Assembly (NCBI RefSeq): GCF_019393635.1
Contig: NC_057867.1
Coordinates: 52,421,143-52,485,142 of the forward strand
Length of the DNA: 64,000 nucleotides
Direction of reading: 5' to 3'
Source of the DNA: Dromiciops gliroides
Taxonomy: Eukaryota > Chordata > Mammalia > Microbiotheria > Microbiotheriidae
The notes under the pieces were generated by a model. That model searched no databases, was not told the DNA's origin, and worked only from the letters and a program-made list of their open reading frames with translations. Shown one piece after another: positions 10,801-21,074 of this stretch (positions are counted from its first letter, which is position 1; every line of letters starts with the position of its first letter). The position numbers were made by a program, and so were the translations under genes.

Positions 10801-10935
10801 CCTCACTGGAAAGTTTTAAGTCAAAGCTGAATGGCCCCTCAGACTTGCTATTTGTTGTAGAGGAGATGCTTGTTCAGGATTAGGTTGGACTAGCTGGCCT
10901 CTGGGCAGAAGGCCCTTGAAACTCTGAGCTTCTGC
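10780..10935 (+). mobile_element. L3/CR1 3' end fragment
   Basis: TTGGACTAGCTGGCCTCTGG preceded by a reduced TGGAAAGTTTTAAGTCAAAG block matches the extreme 3' region seen at 13.7 kb. Confidence 0.5.
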
Positions 10936-11500
10936 GACCTCCTTCCCTCCCCCTCAATTTAACTCCCACAGGTCATGCAGACAATAGGGGAGCTCGTGGC
11001 AACCAAGCAACTGGCTTTTTCCTTGACTGTGGTAAGTGCTAGTTTGCCCCATCAGAAGGAATTACATGAGTTGACTGAATCATACTGAATGAAGGGTTGC
11101 TTAATTAAAATAATAACCAGAAAGTCATTACTTGTAAATATATAAACAAGTTGATTATAGCAAGTGCGTGAATGGTTCTAATAAGCATGTGCAGATAGCA
11201 GATTAAGCATGGCTCACAAACCAACCATGATTGAAAAGCCCCAGTTCCCAGCAGCATTCAAGTCCTCTCTGCCAACTGCCGGAAGGGCATTTTTTTCAGT
11301 GGCGCTCTAGTGACACCCGGGCTAGTGCCTTCATTCCTGGTGGAACACACGTTTCAGTGAAGAGATTCCCCATAGTGTGGACGTTTGAAAAGATAGCAGA
11401 ATGGATGGCAAAGCAGCAGCTGCAGGTCAATCACAGGAACACAGAATTTGCCTTCGAGGGACCTACCTCAGTGACCATCTAGTCTAACCCATAGCCTTGA
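10936..11500. other. No gene seen
   Basis: Apparently unique. A weak MIR-like fragment (CTCAGTGACCATCTAGTCTA) lies at 11,430-11,490. The 83-codon ORF here has no recognisable motif. Confidence 0.4.
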
Positions 11501-12190
11501 AAGGAATCCCTGCGTGCAACATAATAAACAAGCCCTTATACTACTCGTGCTTGAAGACCTTCCAGGTGGCCCAATTTTGGACGGTCCTCATTGTTTGCCC
11601 CTTTGCAATGTCCACCCACTGGTTCTAGTTCTCCCCTCTCGGGCTAAATAGACAGACACTAATCCCCATGTGACTTGGCCCTTCTTTTGAGTTTGGTTTG
11701 GTTTGTTTTGCTTTTGTGGGACAATGAGGGTTAAGTGACTTGCCCAGGGTCACATAGCTAATAAGTATCAAGTGTCTGAAGCCAGATTTGAACTCAGGTC
11801 CTCCTGAATTCAGGACCAGTGCTTTATCCACTGTGCCACCTAGCTGCCCCCTGACATGGCCCTTCTGATATTGAAGACAGTTCTCTTGCCCTCCTTGGAG
11901 TCTTTTGTTTTCTAGGCCAAGCATCCCCATGTCCTTCAACTAACCGCTCCCTACATGACTTCAACCCCAGAACCCTACCATCCCAGTCAGCCTTGTCCAT
12001 ATGCTCTCCAGCTTCTCCATGTCCCAGATTCAGCACAAAACTCCAGATAAGTTCAATGATGGCCAAGTATGGTGGGATGAGCAGTTCCCTCCTTCTGGAA
12101 GGCGTGCCCTTCTTAAAGCAGCCCAAGATAACAGTAGCTTTTTGGTTGCTCTATCACACCCCTGACTCATGTTTAGCTTGTTTTCAAATT
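11500..12190 (-). mobile_element. L3/CR1 LINE fragment, minus strand
   Basis: Reversed CR1-type text: CTTGAAGACCTTCCAGGTGG, CCATGTCCTTCAACTAACC, TGCTCTCCAGCTTCTCCATG, and CTTAAAGCAGCCCAAGATAA. The same blocks occur in the same order at 44.7-45.3 kb. A SINE splits it at 11,686-11,851. Confidence 0.7.
11686..11851 (-). mobile_element. Family A CORE-SINE inside L3/CR1, minus strand
   Basis: 15-bp target duplication with one mismatch (TGACTTGGCCCTTCT at 11,671-11,685 and TGACATGGCCCTTCT at 11,852-11,866). The tail has become (TTTGG)n-like. Confidence 0.92.
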
Positions 12191-12271
12191 AGGAAAGAAT
12201 TAGAAGAATTCTCTAAATTAGAAGAAATCTCTAAATAGGAAGTTGCACATGTGGTATAATAGAAATAACAA

Positions 12272-12385
12272 ATCAGTCAGTCAACATTTATGAAGTGCCT
12301 GCTATGTGCCAGGCACTGTATTAAGTACTGGAGATGCAAAAAGAGGAAAAAAGATAGTCCCTTCCCTCAAGGAGCTTACAATCAC
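12272..12385 (-). mobile_element. L2 LINE 3' end, minus strand
   Basis: TATGTGCCAGGCACTGTATT and CCCTCAAGGAGCTTACAATC are the reversed L2 terminus. Confidence 0.75.
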
Positions 12386-12387
12386 CC

Positions 12388-12885
12388 ATAATAATCGCTA
12401 ACATCTATATGGGCAGCTAGGTACCACAGTGGATAGAGCACTGGGCATGGAGTCAGGAAGACAAGTTCAAATCTGGCCACAGACACTTCCTAGCTGTGTG
12501 ACCCTGGGCAAGTCACTTCCCCCTGTTTGCCTCATTTTCCTCATCTGCAAAATGAGCTGGAGGAGGAAATGGCAAGCCACTCCTGTATCTTTGCCAAGAA
12601 AACACAAATGGGGTCATGAAAAATTGGACACGATTGAAACGACTGAACTATAACAACAACAATAAAGCATGTATGTAGCACTTTAAAGTTTACAAAGTAC
12701 TTTACAAATATTATCTCATTTGATCCTCAGAAAATCCCTGGGAGAAAGGTGCTATTGTTCTCCCCACTTTACAAATGAGGAGATTGAGACAGAGATTAAG
12801 TGGCTTGTCTAAGGTCCCAAAGTTAGCAAGTATTTTAGGCCAGATTTGAATCCAGGTCTTCCTGGTCCAGGTCATTGTGGATTTT
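12388..12885 (-). mobile_element. Family C SINE, split by a family B SINE
   Basis: ATAATCGCTAACATCTATAT on the left resumes at about 12,665 as TGTAGCACTTTAAAGTTTAC ... GTGCTATTGTTCTCCCCACT ... GAGATTGAGACAGAG. The host element is therefore older than the 12.4-kb insertion. Confidence 0.75.
12411..12662 (+). mobile_element. Family B SINE nested in a family C SINE
   Basis: Full length, from GGGCAGCTAGGTACCACAG to the AACAACAACAATAA tail, including the GGGGTCATGAAAAATTGGAC block. Confidence 0.88.
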
Positions 12886-13316
12886 GAGGCAGAAGACCTA
12901 TGCTGAATTTCTAGCTCTGTTCTTTACTGTCTGTGACCATCGAAAAGTCACTTTCCCTCTCTAGGCTTCAGATGATCTTCAAAGGCCCCTAAAGCTGATT
13001 CTACTTATGATTCTACTCATAGGAGTTTAAGAAGTTTTTCTTTTTTTAAGTGAAGGGATTCCTGTTTAGGTATCAGTTGGATTAGGTGACTGCTGAAATC
13101 TCTTCAAATTATGAGATTCTGCTGTTTTCGGGATTTTTTTTGAACTAGAGTTAATTGTGCTCTGCATATTAAGGAATATTTGTTGGATGAATGAAAACAT
13201 ATTACTAAAGATTTTACAGTGTTTACTTTTCACATTCTCTTGGCCTTCTAGGAATAACTTTAATATTATGATTTTAAACAATTAAAAACATTCAGCCTTC
13301 AAAATAGAAATTTTCA

Positions 13317-13465
13317 GGGGCGGCTAGGTGGCACAGTGAATAAAGCACTGGCCCTGGATTCAGGAGTACCTGAGTTCAAATGGGGCCTCAGACACTTGAA
13401 ACTTACTAGCTGTGTGACCCCAGGGAAGTCACTTAACCCCCATTGCCCCGCAAAAAATCCCCCCG
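13317..13465 (+). mobile_element. Family A CORE-SINE, first arm of an inverted pair
   Basis: CATTGCCCCGCA end. A(G)AAATTTTCA-like sequence flanks both ends. Faces the next SINE head-out with a spacer of about 27 bp. Confidence 0.9.
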
Positions 13466-13492
13466 AAATATATAAATTTTCATGTGTTACAT

Positions 13493-13654
13493 TTTTTTTT
13501 TGGTTTGGTTTGGTTTTGTTTTTGTGGGGCAATGAGGGTTAAGTGACTTGCCCACAGTCACACAGCTAGTGTCAAGTGTCTGAGGCTGGCTTTGAACTCA
13601 GGTCCTCCTGAATCCAGGGCCGGTGCTTTATCCACTGCGCCACCTCGCTGCCCC
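13493..13654 (-). mobile_element. Family A CORE-SINE, second arm of an inverted pair
   Basis: Long (TTTGG)n-like T-rich tail, then GGGGCAATGAGGGTTAAGTG to CTCGCTGCCCC. Target site GTGTTACAT / GTGTTCCAT. Confidence 0.9.
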
Positions 13655-13679
13655 GTGTTCCATATGTTTTTGAAATGAG

Positions 13680-14165
13680 TAAATGTTTATCCAGGGATAT
13701 TGTGGAGGGGCATTATTTTTGTGTTATTTATCTGGGAGTTGGACTAAATGAACTCTGAGGTCCCTTTTGGCTCTGAGATTATGTGATTTTTAAATCACCT
13801 ACATTTAATTCAAATATTCTTTCTTTATGTTATTCTGTCATTGCTGTCTGCTGTGTGAAAAAAGTTTTGTCTTCTACCTAGACTTGTGTAATGAAAACAA
13901 GGCTTCTGTGAACTTTAGAGGAGATCACAAATCACAATTACTTTCATAGGCTATTGGCTACAAAGAAAGTCTGTCGTGTGGGAGAGGGATTAGTAGAACT
14001 AGGAGCAATGGGTTGAAGTTGCAAAAAGAAGTTTTAATTCAATTTAACAAAAAATGGCTTAACAACTAGACCTCTTTAGAAGTGGAATGGGCTGATTCAT
14101 GAAGTGGTAAGCTTCCAATCACTGGAGGTATTCAAGAAGGTTGTATAACCATTTGTCAACTATCT
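13680..14165 (+). mobile_element. L3/CR1 3' region, rearranged
   Basis: TTGGACTAAATGAACTCTGA (3' end) lies before ATGGGTTGAAGTTGCAAAAA and GAAGTGGAATGGGCTGATTC, which should precede it. These are therefore two pieces in shuffled order or two copies. Confidence 0.6.
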
Positions 14166-14493
14166 AAAAAGCTTATTCTTCAGATGCCATCATGGCACAG
14201 CTTGATATATAAGTTGCCACAGTAGTTCTCCAGGCCAGTGAGCCACAAGAGCTCCTAGCAAGAATAATGGACAGAAGATCATGTGTCCAGAAAGTATGGA
14301 GAGCAGGGAGAACTTTGAAATTTTCTATATAGAATGTGCGATGTTTGCCTTGCTGCCATAACTAAGTATTTGATATTTTTGTTCAAAGTACGGGCTGGTC
14401 TTCCTCGTGGAAAAGGAGGTAAAAAGTTTTCAGGAAGAAGGAAGTATTCTGTGCTTTCCTTCTCCTCCACTTCCCACTTAAAAAAAGAGAGGG

Positions 14494-14657
14494 TTTTTTT
14501 GGTTGTTTTTTTTTTAATTTTTTCAGAGCAATGAGGGTTAAGTGACTTGCCCAGGGTCACACAGCTAGTAATTGTCAAGTGTCTGAGGTCGGATTTGAAC
14601 TCAGGTTCTCCTGAACCCAGGGCCAGTGCTCTATCCACTGCCCCACCTAGCTGCTCC
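14494..14657 (-). mobile_element. Family A CORE-SINE, first of a tandem pair
   Basis: T-rich tail, AGAGCAATGAGGGTTAAG, ending CTAGCTGCTCC. The right flank CAAGTTTCGTTTT was duplicated by the next insertion. Confidence 0.9.
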
Positions 14658-14669
14658 AAGTTTCGTTTT

Positions 14670-14826
14670 TTTTTTTTTTTTTAATTTTTGCAGGGCAATG
14701 AGGGTTAAGTGACTTGCCCAGGGTCACACAGCTAGTTAAGTGTCAAGTGTCTGAGGCTGGATTTGAACTCGGGTACTCCTGAATCCAAGGCCAGTGCTTT
14801 ATCCACTGCGCCACCTAGCTGCCCCT
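14670..14826 (-). mobile_element. Family A CORE-SINE, second of a tandem pair
   Basis: Exact 13-bp duplication CAAGTTTCGTTTT at 14,657-14,669 and 14,827-14,839. It inserted right at the head of the preceding copy. Confidence 0.93.
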
Positions 14827-15602
14827 CAAGTTTCGTTTTAAAAACAAGGAAAAAGGCCCTGAAGGGTTAGAGGGAAATACTGCCCTGTATCCAGAGACTG
14901 GGAAGAAGCTTCACTGGGTACTTAGAACTGAGTAGTAAACGGAAGACTGCTTTTGAGGACTCTGAGAAAGACAACCTGCTTGTTCACCAGAGAATGATGA
15001 CCAGAAGTCAGAATAGAGGTGGATTGTAGTGAGGGGTTGTTCTGCAAGAGGCAGAGGGAAAAAGAGATGAGCAGTGGTGGCTAAGTAGCTATTTGCTGAC
15101 CTGATAATAATGGTTCAGGGGTCTGCTGCTATCCAAAAACATGAATCCAGGATGTAACAGGGAGCCTCCCCAAAGTAAGAAAACCTGGTGACTGAGTCCC
15201 ACTTTGGTCATTCATGTTGAAAAATGATACACCCAGAAGGAACCTAGAAGGCATTTCCAAGGATTCTAAAGCCCTGGGCAGGAAACTAAAGATATCAGGG
15301 GCACAGGTGGTATTTTCTTCACTGTTCATCATAGAGTTAGCATTAGCACAGCTAATGAAGAAGATATTATCTGAGAATGGCTTTGGTTTTCTGGACCATT
15401 GCTTAAAATATAGGAAAATCACAGATTCTTGGTCAGGCCTGAAGGTCTAGTAAAGAGTCATGATCATCTAACCAAAGAGGTTGGCTTTAAATTGAAGAAG
15501 GGACAGAGGGGAGCAGGGAGAGAAAACTGCCTATGTGTATCTGCCCAACTAGGCCCCATAGACAATACCTACAATGTAAGAAGCCAAGCAGCAGTATATA
15601 GC

Positions 15603-15608
<6 letters not shown>

Positions 15609-15659
<51 letters not shown>
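15609..15659. repeat. (CA)n microsatellite
   Basis: About 25 uninterrupted AC units. It explains the His/Thr run in the 97-codon ORF across it. Confidence 0.97.
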
Positions 15660-15661
<2 letters not shown>

Positions 15662-15871
15662 CAGCAATATAGAAGCCTATCAACTTATAGGTGACAAAAT
15701 ACAAAAAAGAAGCAGCTATTGAAACACAAATGCCCAGCTTTAGATGTCTCTACACAAGCAAATAAGAAAGGTAAACTAGCAATCTTGATACAACATGGAA
15801 AATTTGATGTCATAGGTATCAGTGAAGTTTAGTGGGATGTGATTCACAATAAATGTAGAGAAATTAAGTTT

Positions 15872-16110
15872 GTGGGGCAGCTAGGTGGCTCAGTGGATAG
15901 AGCACTGGGCCTGGAGTCAGGAAGACCTGAGTTCCAATCCTGCCTCAGACACACATTAATCGTGTGACCCTGGGCAGGTCATTTCACCTCTGTTTTCCTT
16001 AAACTGTTGGAGGAGGAAATGGCAAACCAGTCTAGTATTGTTGCCAAGAAAACCCCATGGATAATTTTGGTGTCCACAGAGTCACAAAGAATCGGACACC
16101 ACTGAACAAC
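15872..16110 (+). mobile_element. Family B SINE inside L3/CR1
   Basis: Target duplication AATTAAGTTT (15,862-15,871) / AATTAACTTT (16,111-16,120). Contains GTTGCCAAGAAAACCCC and ends ACTGAACAAC. Confidence 0.88.
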
Positions 16111-16187
16111 AATTAACTTTCTAAGTACAAGATAATGGAAGCATGGCTAGATAAAAGGTTGTCTGAAAATGATCTAGGGATCTTAGT

Positions 16188-16445
16188 GGGCAACTACATA
16201 GGGCAGTGAATAGAATACTAAGTGATCTGGAATGAAGATCTGAATTCAAATTTAGCCCCCAAACCCTAGCTGTATGACCCCAGGCAAGTCATTTAACCTC
16301 TGTTTGTTTCCATTTCCTTTTCTATAAAATGGGAATAATAATAGCACCAACCTTCCGTGTTGTTGTGAAAATCAAATGAGATGATAATTATAAAGAGCTT
16401 ACTCAGCACTTTGTAAGTGCTATTTAAATGTTAGCTATTATTAGT
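16188..16445 (+). mobile_element. Family C (MIR-like) SINE, full length
   Basis: Head with GAATTCAAATTTAGCC, core GGCAAGTCATTTAACCTCTG, then GTTGTTGTGAAAATCAAATG and the terminal GCTATTATTAG. One of the most complete family C copies here. Confidence 0.8.
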
Positions 16446-16469
16446 AATGAGCCTGAGGTTCCATATGAG

Positions 16470-16960
16470 CCCAGAATGGGATGTGGTAGCCAGAAAGCCT
16501 CATGTGGCTATGTTGTATGGAAAAATGGAAAAGAGGCAATAATCCATCCTACTGTTCACCACTATGGCTAGACTTGGGGTGGATCACATTCGATTCTGCA
16601 CCCTGCGTTCTAGGAGAACGTACAGGGAAGGGCATCCAGCATGGCAAAGGGCCTGGAATCCAGATCTTAAGAGGATCAGTTGGAGGAACTTGGGATGTTA
16701 GCCCAAAGAAGAGAACCTAGGAATGCAATACAAGTTCTGTCTATAAATATTTGAAAGATTCTCCTGTGGATAAAAGATTTAACTTGTCCTGCTCAACCTC
16801 AGAGGGAGTGGATGGGGGATGGCAGCGATGGCTACAAGTTGCAGAGAGACTGTTTAGACCTTATATAAGGAAAAAACCAAACTGCTCTTCCCGTGGGGGG
16901 TGGATGACCACTTGTCAGGTATTCAGCGGTTGGATAACTGGAGGAACGCTGGGCTCATGG
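16470..16960 (+). mobile_element. L3/CR1-like 3' fragment
   Basis: GGAGGAACTTGGGATGTTAG, CTATAAATATTTGAAAGATT and GGATGGCAGCGATGGCTACA resemble the late L3/CR1 region, but divergence is high. The downstream (CCAA)n at 16,996-17,018 is simple sequence. Confidence 0.45.
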
Positions 16961-17259
16961 GAAGTCTGGCTTCTCTTTCTCAGCTCATGTGGAAAACCAA
17001 CCAACCAACCAACCAACCTTCTTGGTAATGGTGCTCATAATGGTGACTAACGGAGAGTGTTGTAAGGGCTCCAGATATCGCGCTTCACACAAATCTCCTA
17101 TTTCTTTGCAAGCTTCATATTCCTTATTCTTTATGGGGCAGTAACATTGTTATGCTCCTATTGCCCTAATTTATCCAGCTGTTTGCTAAGATTGGGGCAT
17201 ATATTTATTTTTCAGCTTTTTCTTATTACAAATGATGCGGCTGTCAACATTTGTGTGGT

Positions 17260-17690
17260 CCAAGGGAAGGACCCCTACAATGAGTCAGAACACTGGGATT
17301 CAAATCCTGCTTCTTCTACTTAGTACCCACATAACCTTGGGCAAGTCCCTTCTTCCTCTGGTCCCCAGTTTTCTCAGCTGTAAACGGAGGAAGTGGGACT
17401 ACATGAATGACCTCTTGGGATCCCATTCAACTCTAGAGTTATGATTCTAAGCCATGTTCTCTTTCCCAGCCTCAGTTTCCTCTTCTATAATATTGGAGGA
17501 GGAAGGTTGGACTAGACGGCCTCTGATCTCCCTTCTAGCTTGAGATCTAGGATCCCATGATCCTAAGTCCTTGCCCTTCTCTTAGCCTCAGTTTCCCTAT
17601 CTGCAGAATGAAGGCATTGAAATGGATGGCCTCTGAGGTCTTTTCCAGTTCTAGATCTTAGTGCCTATGATTGTGTGGCTCACACAGCAA
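17260..17690 (+). repeat. MIR SINE with three tandem tail copies
   Basis: One MIR head and core is followed by three successive tail units starting at about 17,360, 17,470 and 17,585. Each runs from a TCAGTTT(C/T) block through a GGACTA-type block to an AGATCTAGGATC-like end. Period is about 110 bp. Confidence 0.65.
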
Positions 17691-18021
17691 CCCTTTGAGC
17701 TAGGGACTATTCTAAGCATAAATTTCCTTGTTCAAGTCAGAGCTGCTCTACCCACATTTGCCCCCCTCCCCTTTCACTTTGCATGTAGCATGTACTCCAC
17801 GACCATTTGCTGAAGGCAGCTAGGAGGGGTACAGAGAGTGTTAAATAACATTATTCCTTTTTCTCCATGTGTCTTGCTGGAGTTGGGAGAACTAGTAGGG
17901 GCTCAGTACATACTGGATCAGGGAATAAATGAATGGATTAAAAGCTTGTTTAAATCCGCCTCCTTCTGAACACTTTCTGAGACATCAAGAAAAGTAGGCA
18001 GAGTGAATGGAAATCAGTGTG

Positions 18022-18022
<1 letters not shown>
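17691..18022. other. No gene seen
   Basis: A short L2-like 3' end trace (CATGTACTCCACGACCATTT) is the only signal. Confidence 0.4.
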
Positions 18023-18059
<37 letters not shown>

Positions 18060-18312
18060 AGAAAGAAAGAGAGAGAGATAGAGAGGGGAGAGAAGGAGAA
18101 AAAGAGTGAGAGGAAAGAGAGAGAGGGGGAGAAAGAGAAGAGAAACAGAAAGAGAAAGGAGAAAAAGAGAGAATGAGAGAGAAAAGAGATGGACAGAAAC
18201 TGAGATAGAAGAATGGGGTGGGGAAGAGTGGCCAGATGAGAGTAAAGAGAAAGGGGAGAGAGGAGAAAGTGGGAGAGAAAGGGCTAGACCGGAGAGAGAG
18301 TGGGCGTGCGCC
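18023..18312. repeat. (TG)n followed by a 240-bp purine-rich (GA)n tract
   Basis: About 18 GT units at 18,023-18,056 are followed by AGAGAGAG-type purine sequence to about 18,300. Low complexity explains ORFs of 132 codons (minus) and 76 codons (plus). Confidence 0.95.
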
Positions 18313-18790
18313 AGGTGGGGGAGGAGCGGAGAGTAAACTTGGTGTCAAAGACCATTTTCCAAGGAGGAGAAGCTTTCACTGTCCTCAGAAGCAGCTGCAC
18401 ATTCTTTCTAGGCTTGGCCGCTCACTTTGGTCAGTCTAAAGCAGTTGCTGATTGGTAGTATTTTAGCAAATCCTTCCTGTTTTGTCACCCATCCCCCTCC
18501 TGGCCACCCCTACCCCCAAATCCCCGGGGGGATTGAAAGGATCAGCCTTGCTGTGGTTGCAGTAATTGCAATGTAAATTGATCTTTTAAAATGCTGATGT
18601 TTGTCCTGAAAAGACAATGGGGTCCCGGACCCATCTCTTGGGTGTTCAGGAGATTCTGAAGGAGGTGTGGTGACTCAGGATGCTGCCTGGGAGGTTGTTG
18701 GAGAGACTTGGCCTGGAGGGGATTAATAGAAAGGAAATTGGGCCTAGGAAAGGTTTAGGGCTGTCCAGGTGCTTTGGAAGCTAGAGATAA
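18313..18790. other. Unique, non-repetitive stretch; possible conserved noncoding element
   Basis: No transposon signature. It contains GCTGATTGGTAG (an inverted CCAAT core) and TTGCAGTAATTGCAATGTAA. I infer a candidate regulatory element only from the absence of repeats and this texture. Confidence 0.3.
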
Positions 18791-19560
18791 AGAGCTCAAG
18801 AGAAATTCAGAGCTGGAAAGAAGCTGAGAGGATACCTAGATGGAACCCTCTCTTTTTGCAGAAAAGGAAACTGAGGAACAGAGAGGGGAAATGCCCAAGG
18901 CATCATGGGCAGAGGCAGACTTTGAACTTCGGTCCTCTGACTCCTAAGCCAGAGCTCTTTATACTGGGCCATGTTGCCTCCATGGATTTCCTGTAAGGAG
19001 AGCAGAGAAGTCTGCTCTGGGCTCTGTGCCAAGATCAGAAGATCTGAGGCCTTGCTTTAGAAGGGACCTCCGAGGCAATGGAGTCCAGTCCTGTCATTTT
19101 GCAGAGGAAAAAATGAGGCCCAGGAAGGGGAAATGACTTGCCCAAGGTGACACAGTTGGTAAGTATCTGAGGCAAGATTTGAATACAAGGTGTCCGAGTC
19201 AGCACCTTATCCACGACATCACTTATCTCTCTCTCACATGTAGAGATGCCTTTACAACAATGACATTGAGTCCCATGGAGGTGAAATGACTTGCCCTTGG
19301 TCACACATAGGATCAGAGACCTAGAACTGCCAAGTAACTTCAGAAGCTATGAATTTTAGGAGCATAGATTTAGAGTGGACAGGGATCTTGGAGGCCATCC
19401 AGGTCACTTCCCTCATTTGACAGATGAAGAAACTGAGGTACAGAGCCATTAAGTATCTTGCTAAGGGTCAAACAACTAGTTGGCAAGATTTGAACTGTAG
19501 TTTTCCTGCCTTCAGAGCTCCAGCATTCTGTCTAGCACTCTGTCTACTGGGACGTCTAGT
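18790..19560 (-). mobile_element. Three MIR-type SINE relics in a row
   Basis: Reversed MIR blocks recur at about 18,795-18,980 (GAAACTGAGGAACAGAGAGG), 19,040-19,220 (AAATGACTTGCCCAAGGTGA) and 19,370-19,560 (GAAGAAACTGAGGTACAGAG). All are old and diverged. Confidence 0.65.
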
Positions 19561-19619
19561 TGCCTTGATGATTTCTAGCTGCATTTGACAGCTCCCTTCC
19601 TGCTGTTAATCCTATGATC

Positions 19620-19700
19620 TCATGACCATCAGTGCCTATGTAGCACAACACCTTTTGCACAGTAGGTGCCTAATAAGTATCTGTTGGATTGGAATGACCC
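19620..19700 (+). mobile_element. L2 LINE 3' end fragment
   Basis: GCACAGTAGGTGCCTAATAA followed by a GTTGGATTGGAATGA terminus. Confidence 0.6.
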
Positions 19701-19748
19701 ACCATTACTTGAAGGTGGGCCTTCCAGAAGAAGAGCTTGTATTACTTT

Positions 19749-19886
19749 TTTCCCCCAGGGCAATGAGGATTAAGTGACTTGCCCAGGGTCACACAGTTAG
19801 TGTCAAGTGTCTGAGGCTGGATTTGAACTCAGGTCCTCCCGAGTCCAGGGCCGGTGCTTTATCCACTGCGCCATCTAGCTGCTCCT
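19749..19886 (-). mobile_element. Family A CORE-SINE, first arm of a tight inverted pair
   Basis: Exact 14-bp duplication GCTTGTATTACTTT at 19,735-19,748 and 19,887-19,900. Lacks the TTACTAG-like segment of the core, as does its partner. Confidence 0.93.
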
Positions 19887-19916
19887 GCTTGTATTACTTT
19901 AAAAAAAATTATTGCT

Positions 19917-20054
19917 GGGGACAGCTAGATGGCGCAGTGGATAAGGCACCGGCCCTGGACTCAGGAGGACCTGAGTTCAAATCCAGCCTCAGACACTTGA
20001 CACTAGCTGTGTGACCCTGGGCAAGTCACTTAATCCTCATTGCCCTGGGGGGAA
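19917..20054 (+). mobile_element. Family A CORE-SINE, second arm of a tight inverted pair
   Basis: Exact 11-bp duplication AAATTATTGCT at 19,906-19,916 and 20,055-20,065. Independent target sites prove two separate insertions, 30 bp apart, in opposite orientation. Confidence 0.93.
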
Positions 20055-20059
20055 AAATT

Positions 20060-20810
20060 ATTGCTATCTTTTACTTTTATCTTTAAAAATATATCCCTCT
20101 TCTACTATGTAGAGAGCCATCCCCTGAAACAAAGACTAGAAAAAGCAAAACAAAACAATGAAACTAACCAGTATACCAACTGAGTCTGACATCACATGCA
20201 ATGTTCTACACCCATAATCTCTCACCCCTTTGAAAGGAAGGGAGGCACATTTTCATGTCTCTTATTCAGGACCAAACTTGATCATTATAATCATACACAC
20301 TTCCTTTTTGTGATTTTGGTTCTATCCATTTATATTGCGGTAGTCATTCTGTATATTGCCCTCCTACTTTCTTCACTCTGAATCAGTTCCTTTTAGTCTT
20401 TACATGCCTCTTGCAATTCTTCCTCGTCGTTTCTTATCCATCACATTCATATACCATAGCTGCTTCTACTATTTCCCAGTTGATGGGTATCTAATTTCTT
20501 TCTGGTCCTTTGCTGCTACAAAAAGTATTGACATACATATTTTGGTGTATATGAGGCCTTCCTTTCTCTCTTTTACCTCCTCCCTCCTAGGTGGTACTTG
20601 TGTAGCAGTGGGATCAAAGAGCATATATTGGGTTGGGTTGGGTTACTTTCCTCATGTAATTCCTAATTGCTTTCCAGAATGGTTGGGCCAATTCACCAGT
20701 GAAATAGTAGTATGCCTATCTTTCTCGTCCACTCCAACATTGACTAGCCCATCTGTCTTCCCATTGCTTAATTTTCTAAGCTCTCATGTTTCTCTAGTAC
20801 TCTAGACTTT
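20060..20810 (-). mobile_element. L1 LINE 3' portion, minus strand
   Basis: CCCAGTTGATGGGTATCTAA, CCTTTGCTGCTACAAAAAGT and CTTTCCAGAATGGTTGGGCC are the reversed ORF2-end and 3' region of L1. The 149-codon plus-strand ORF is antisense shadow. Confidence 0.7.
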
Positions 20811-20825
20811 GCTTACTGAAATCCT

Positions 20826-20985
20826 GTCAGAGAGGTGTAGGCATCAATATAAGTGTTGTTCCCACTTTACAGATGAGAAAGCTGAGGTTTAGAGTGGGGA
20901 GTGATTGAGAGGCATAACGCTGCTAAACGACAGAGCCAAGACTTTGCCTTTAAGTTCAATGCTCTTTCTACTCGATAGGATGGCT
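20826..20985 (-). mobile_element. MIR-type SINE relic
   Basis: TTCCCACTTTACAGATGAGA, GCTGAGGTTTAGAG and a reversed head GCTCTTTCTACTCGATAGG. Confidence 0.6.
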
Positions 20986-21074
20986 TTTCTGGCCCTCACT
21001 TTTACTCCTTTTCTTCGAAGGAGCAGTCCTTGAGGGTACTCTTTTCCAGAGCCGAAAGTAGGCTGGACCATTTA

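Larger units (their letters stand above)
14880..16190 (+). mobile_element. L3/CR1 LINE 5' portion, degenerate
   Basis: Order of blocks: AACCTAGAAGGCATTTCCAA, CAGGTGGTATTTTCTTCACT, then GATGTCATAGGTATCAGTGA followed by TTTAGTGGGATG. The last pair corresponds to the endonuclease-region phrase 'G I (S/T) E T W W D'. After the SINE the text resumes with GCATGGCTAGATAAAAGG and GATCTAGGGATCTTAGTGGG, which belongs far downstream, so a large internal deletion is likely. No frame remains open. Confidence 0.55.

Noticed and set aside
14279..14659. Recurring peptides with GGPEFKSGLRHLTLT and related runs in many ORFs
   Set aside because: This is the translation of the family A SINE core in one frame, not a protein family. 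The same peptide appears at more than ten SINE copies.
17950..18348. 132-codon minus ORF and overlapping plus ORFs
   Set aside because: Ser/Leu/Phe- and Arg/Glu-rich frames across a purine-rich simple repeat.
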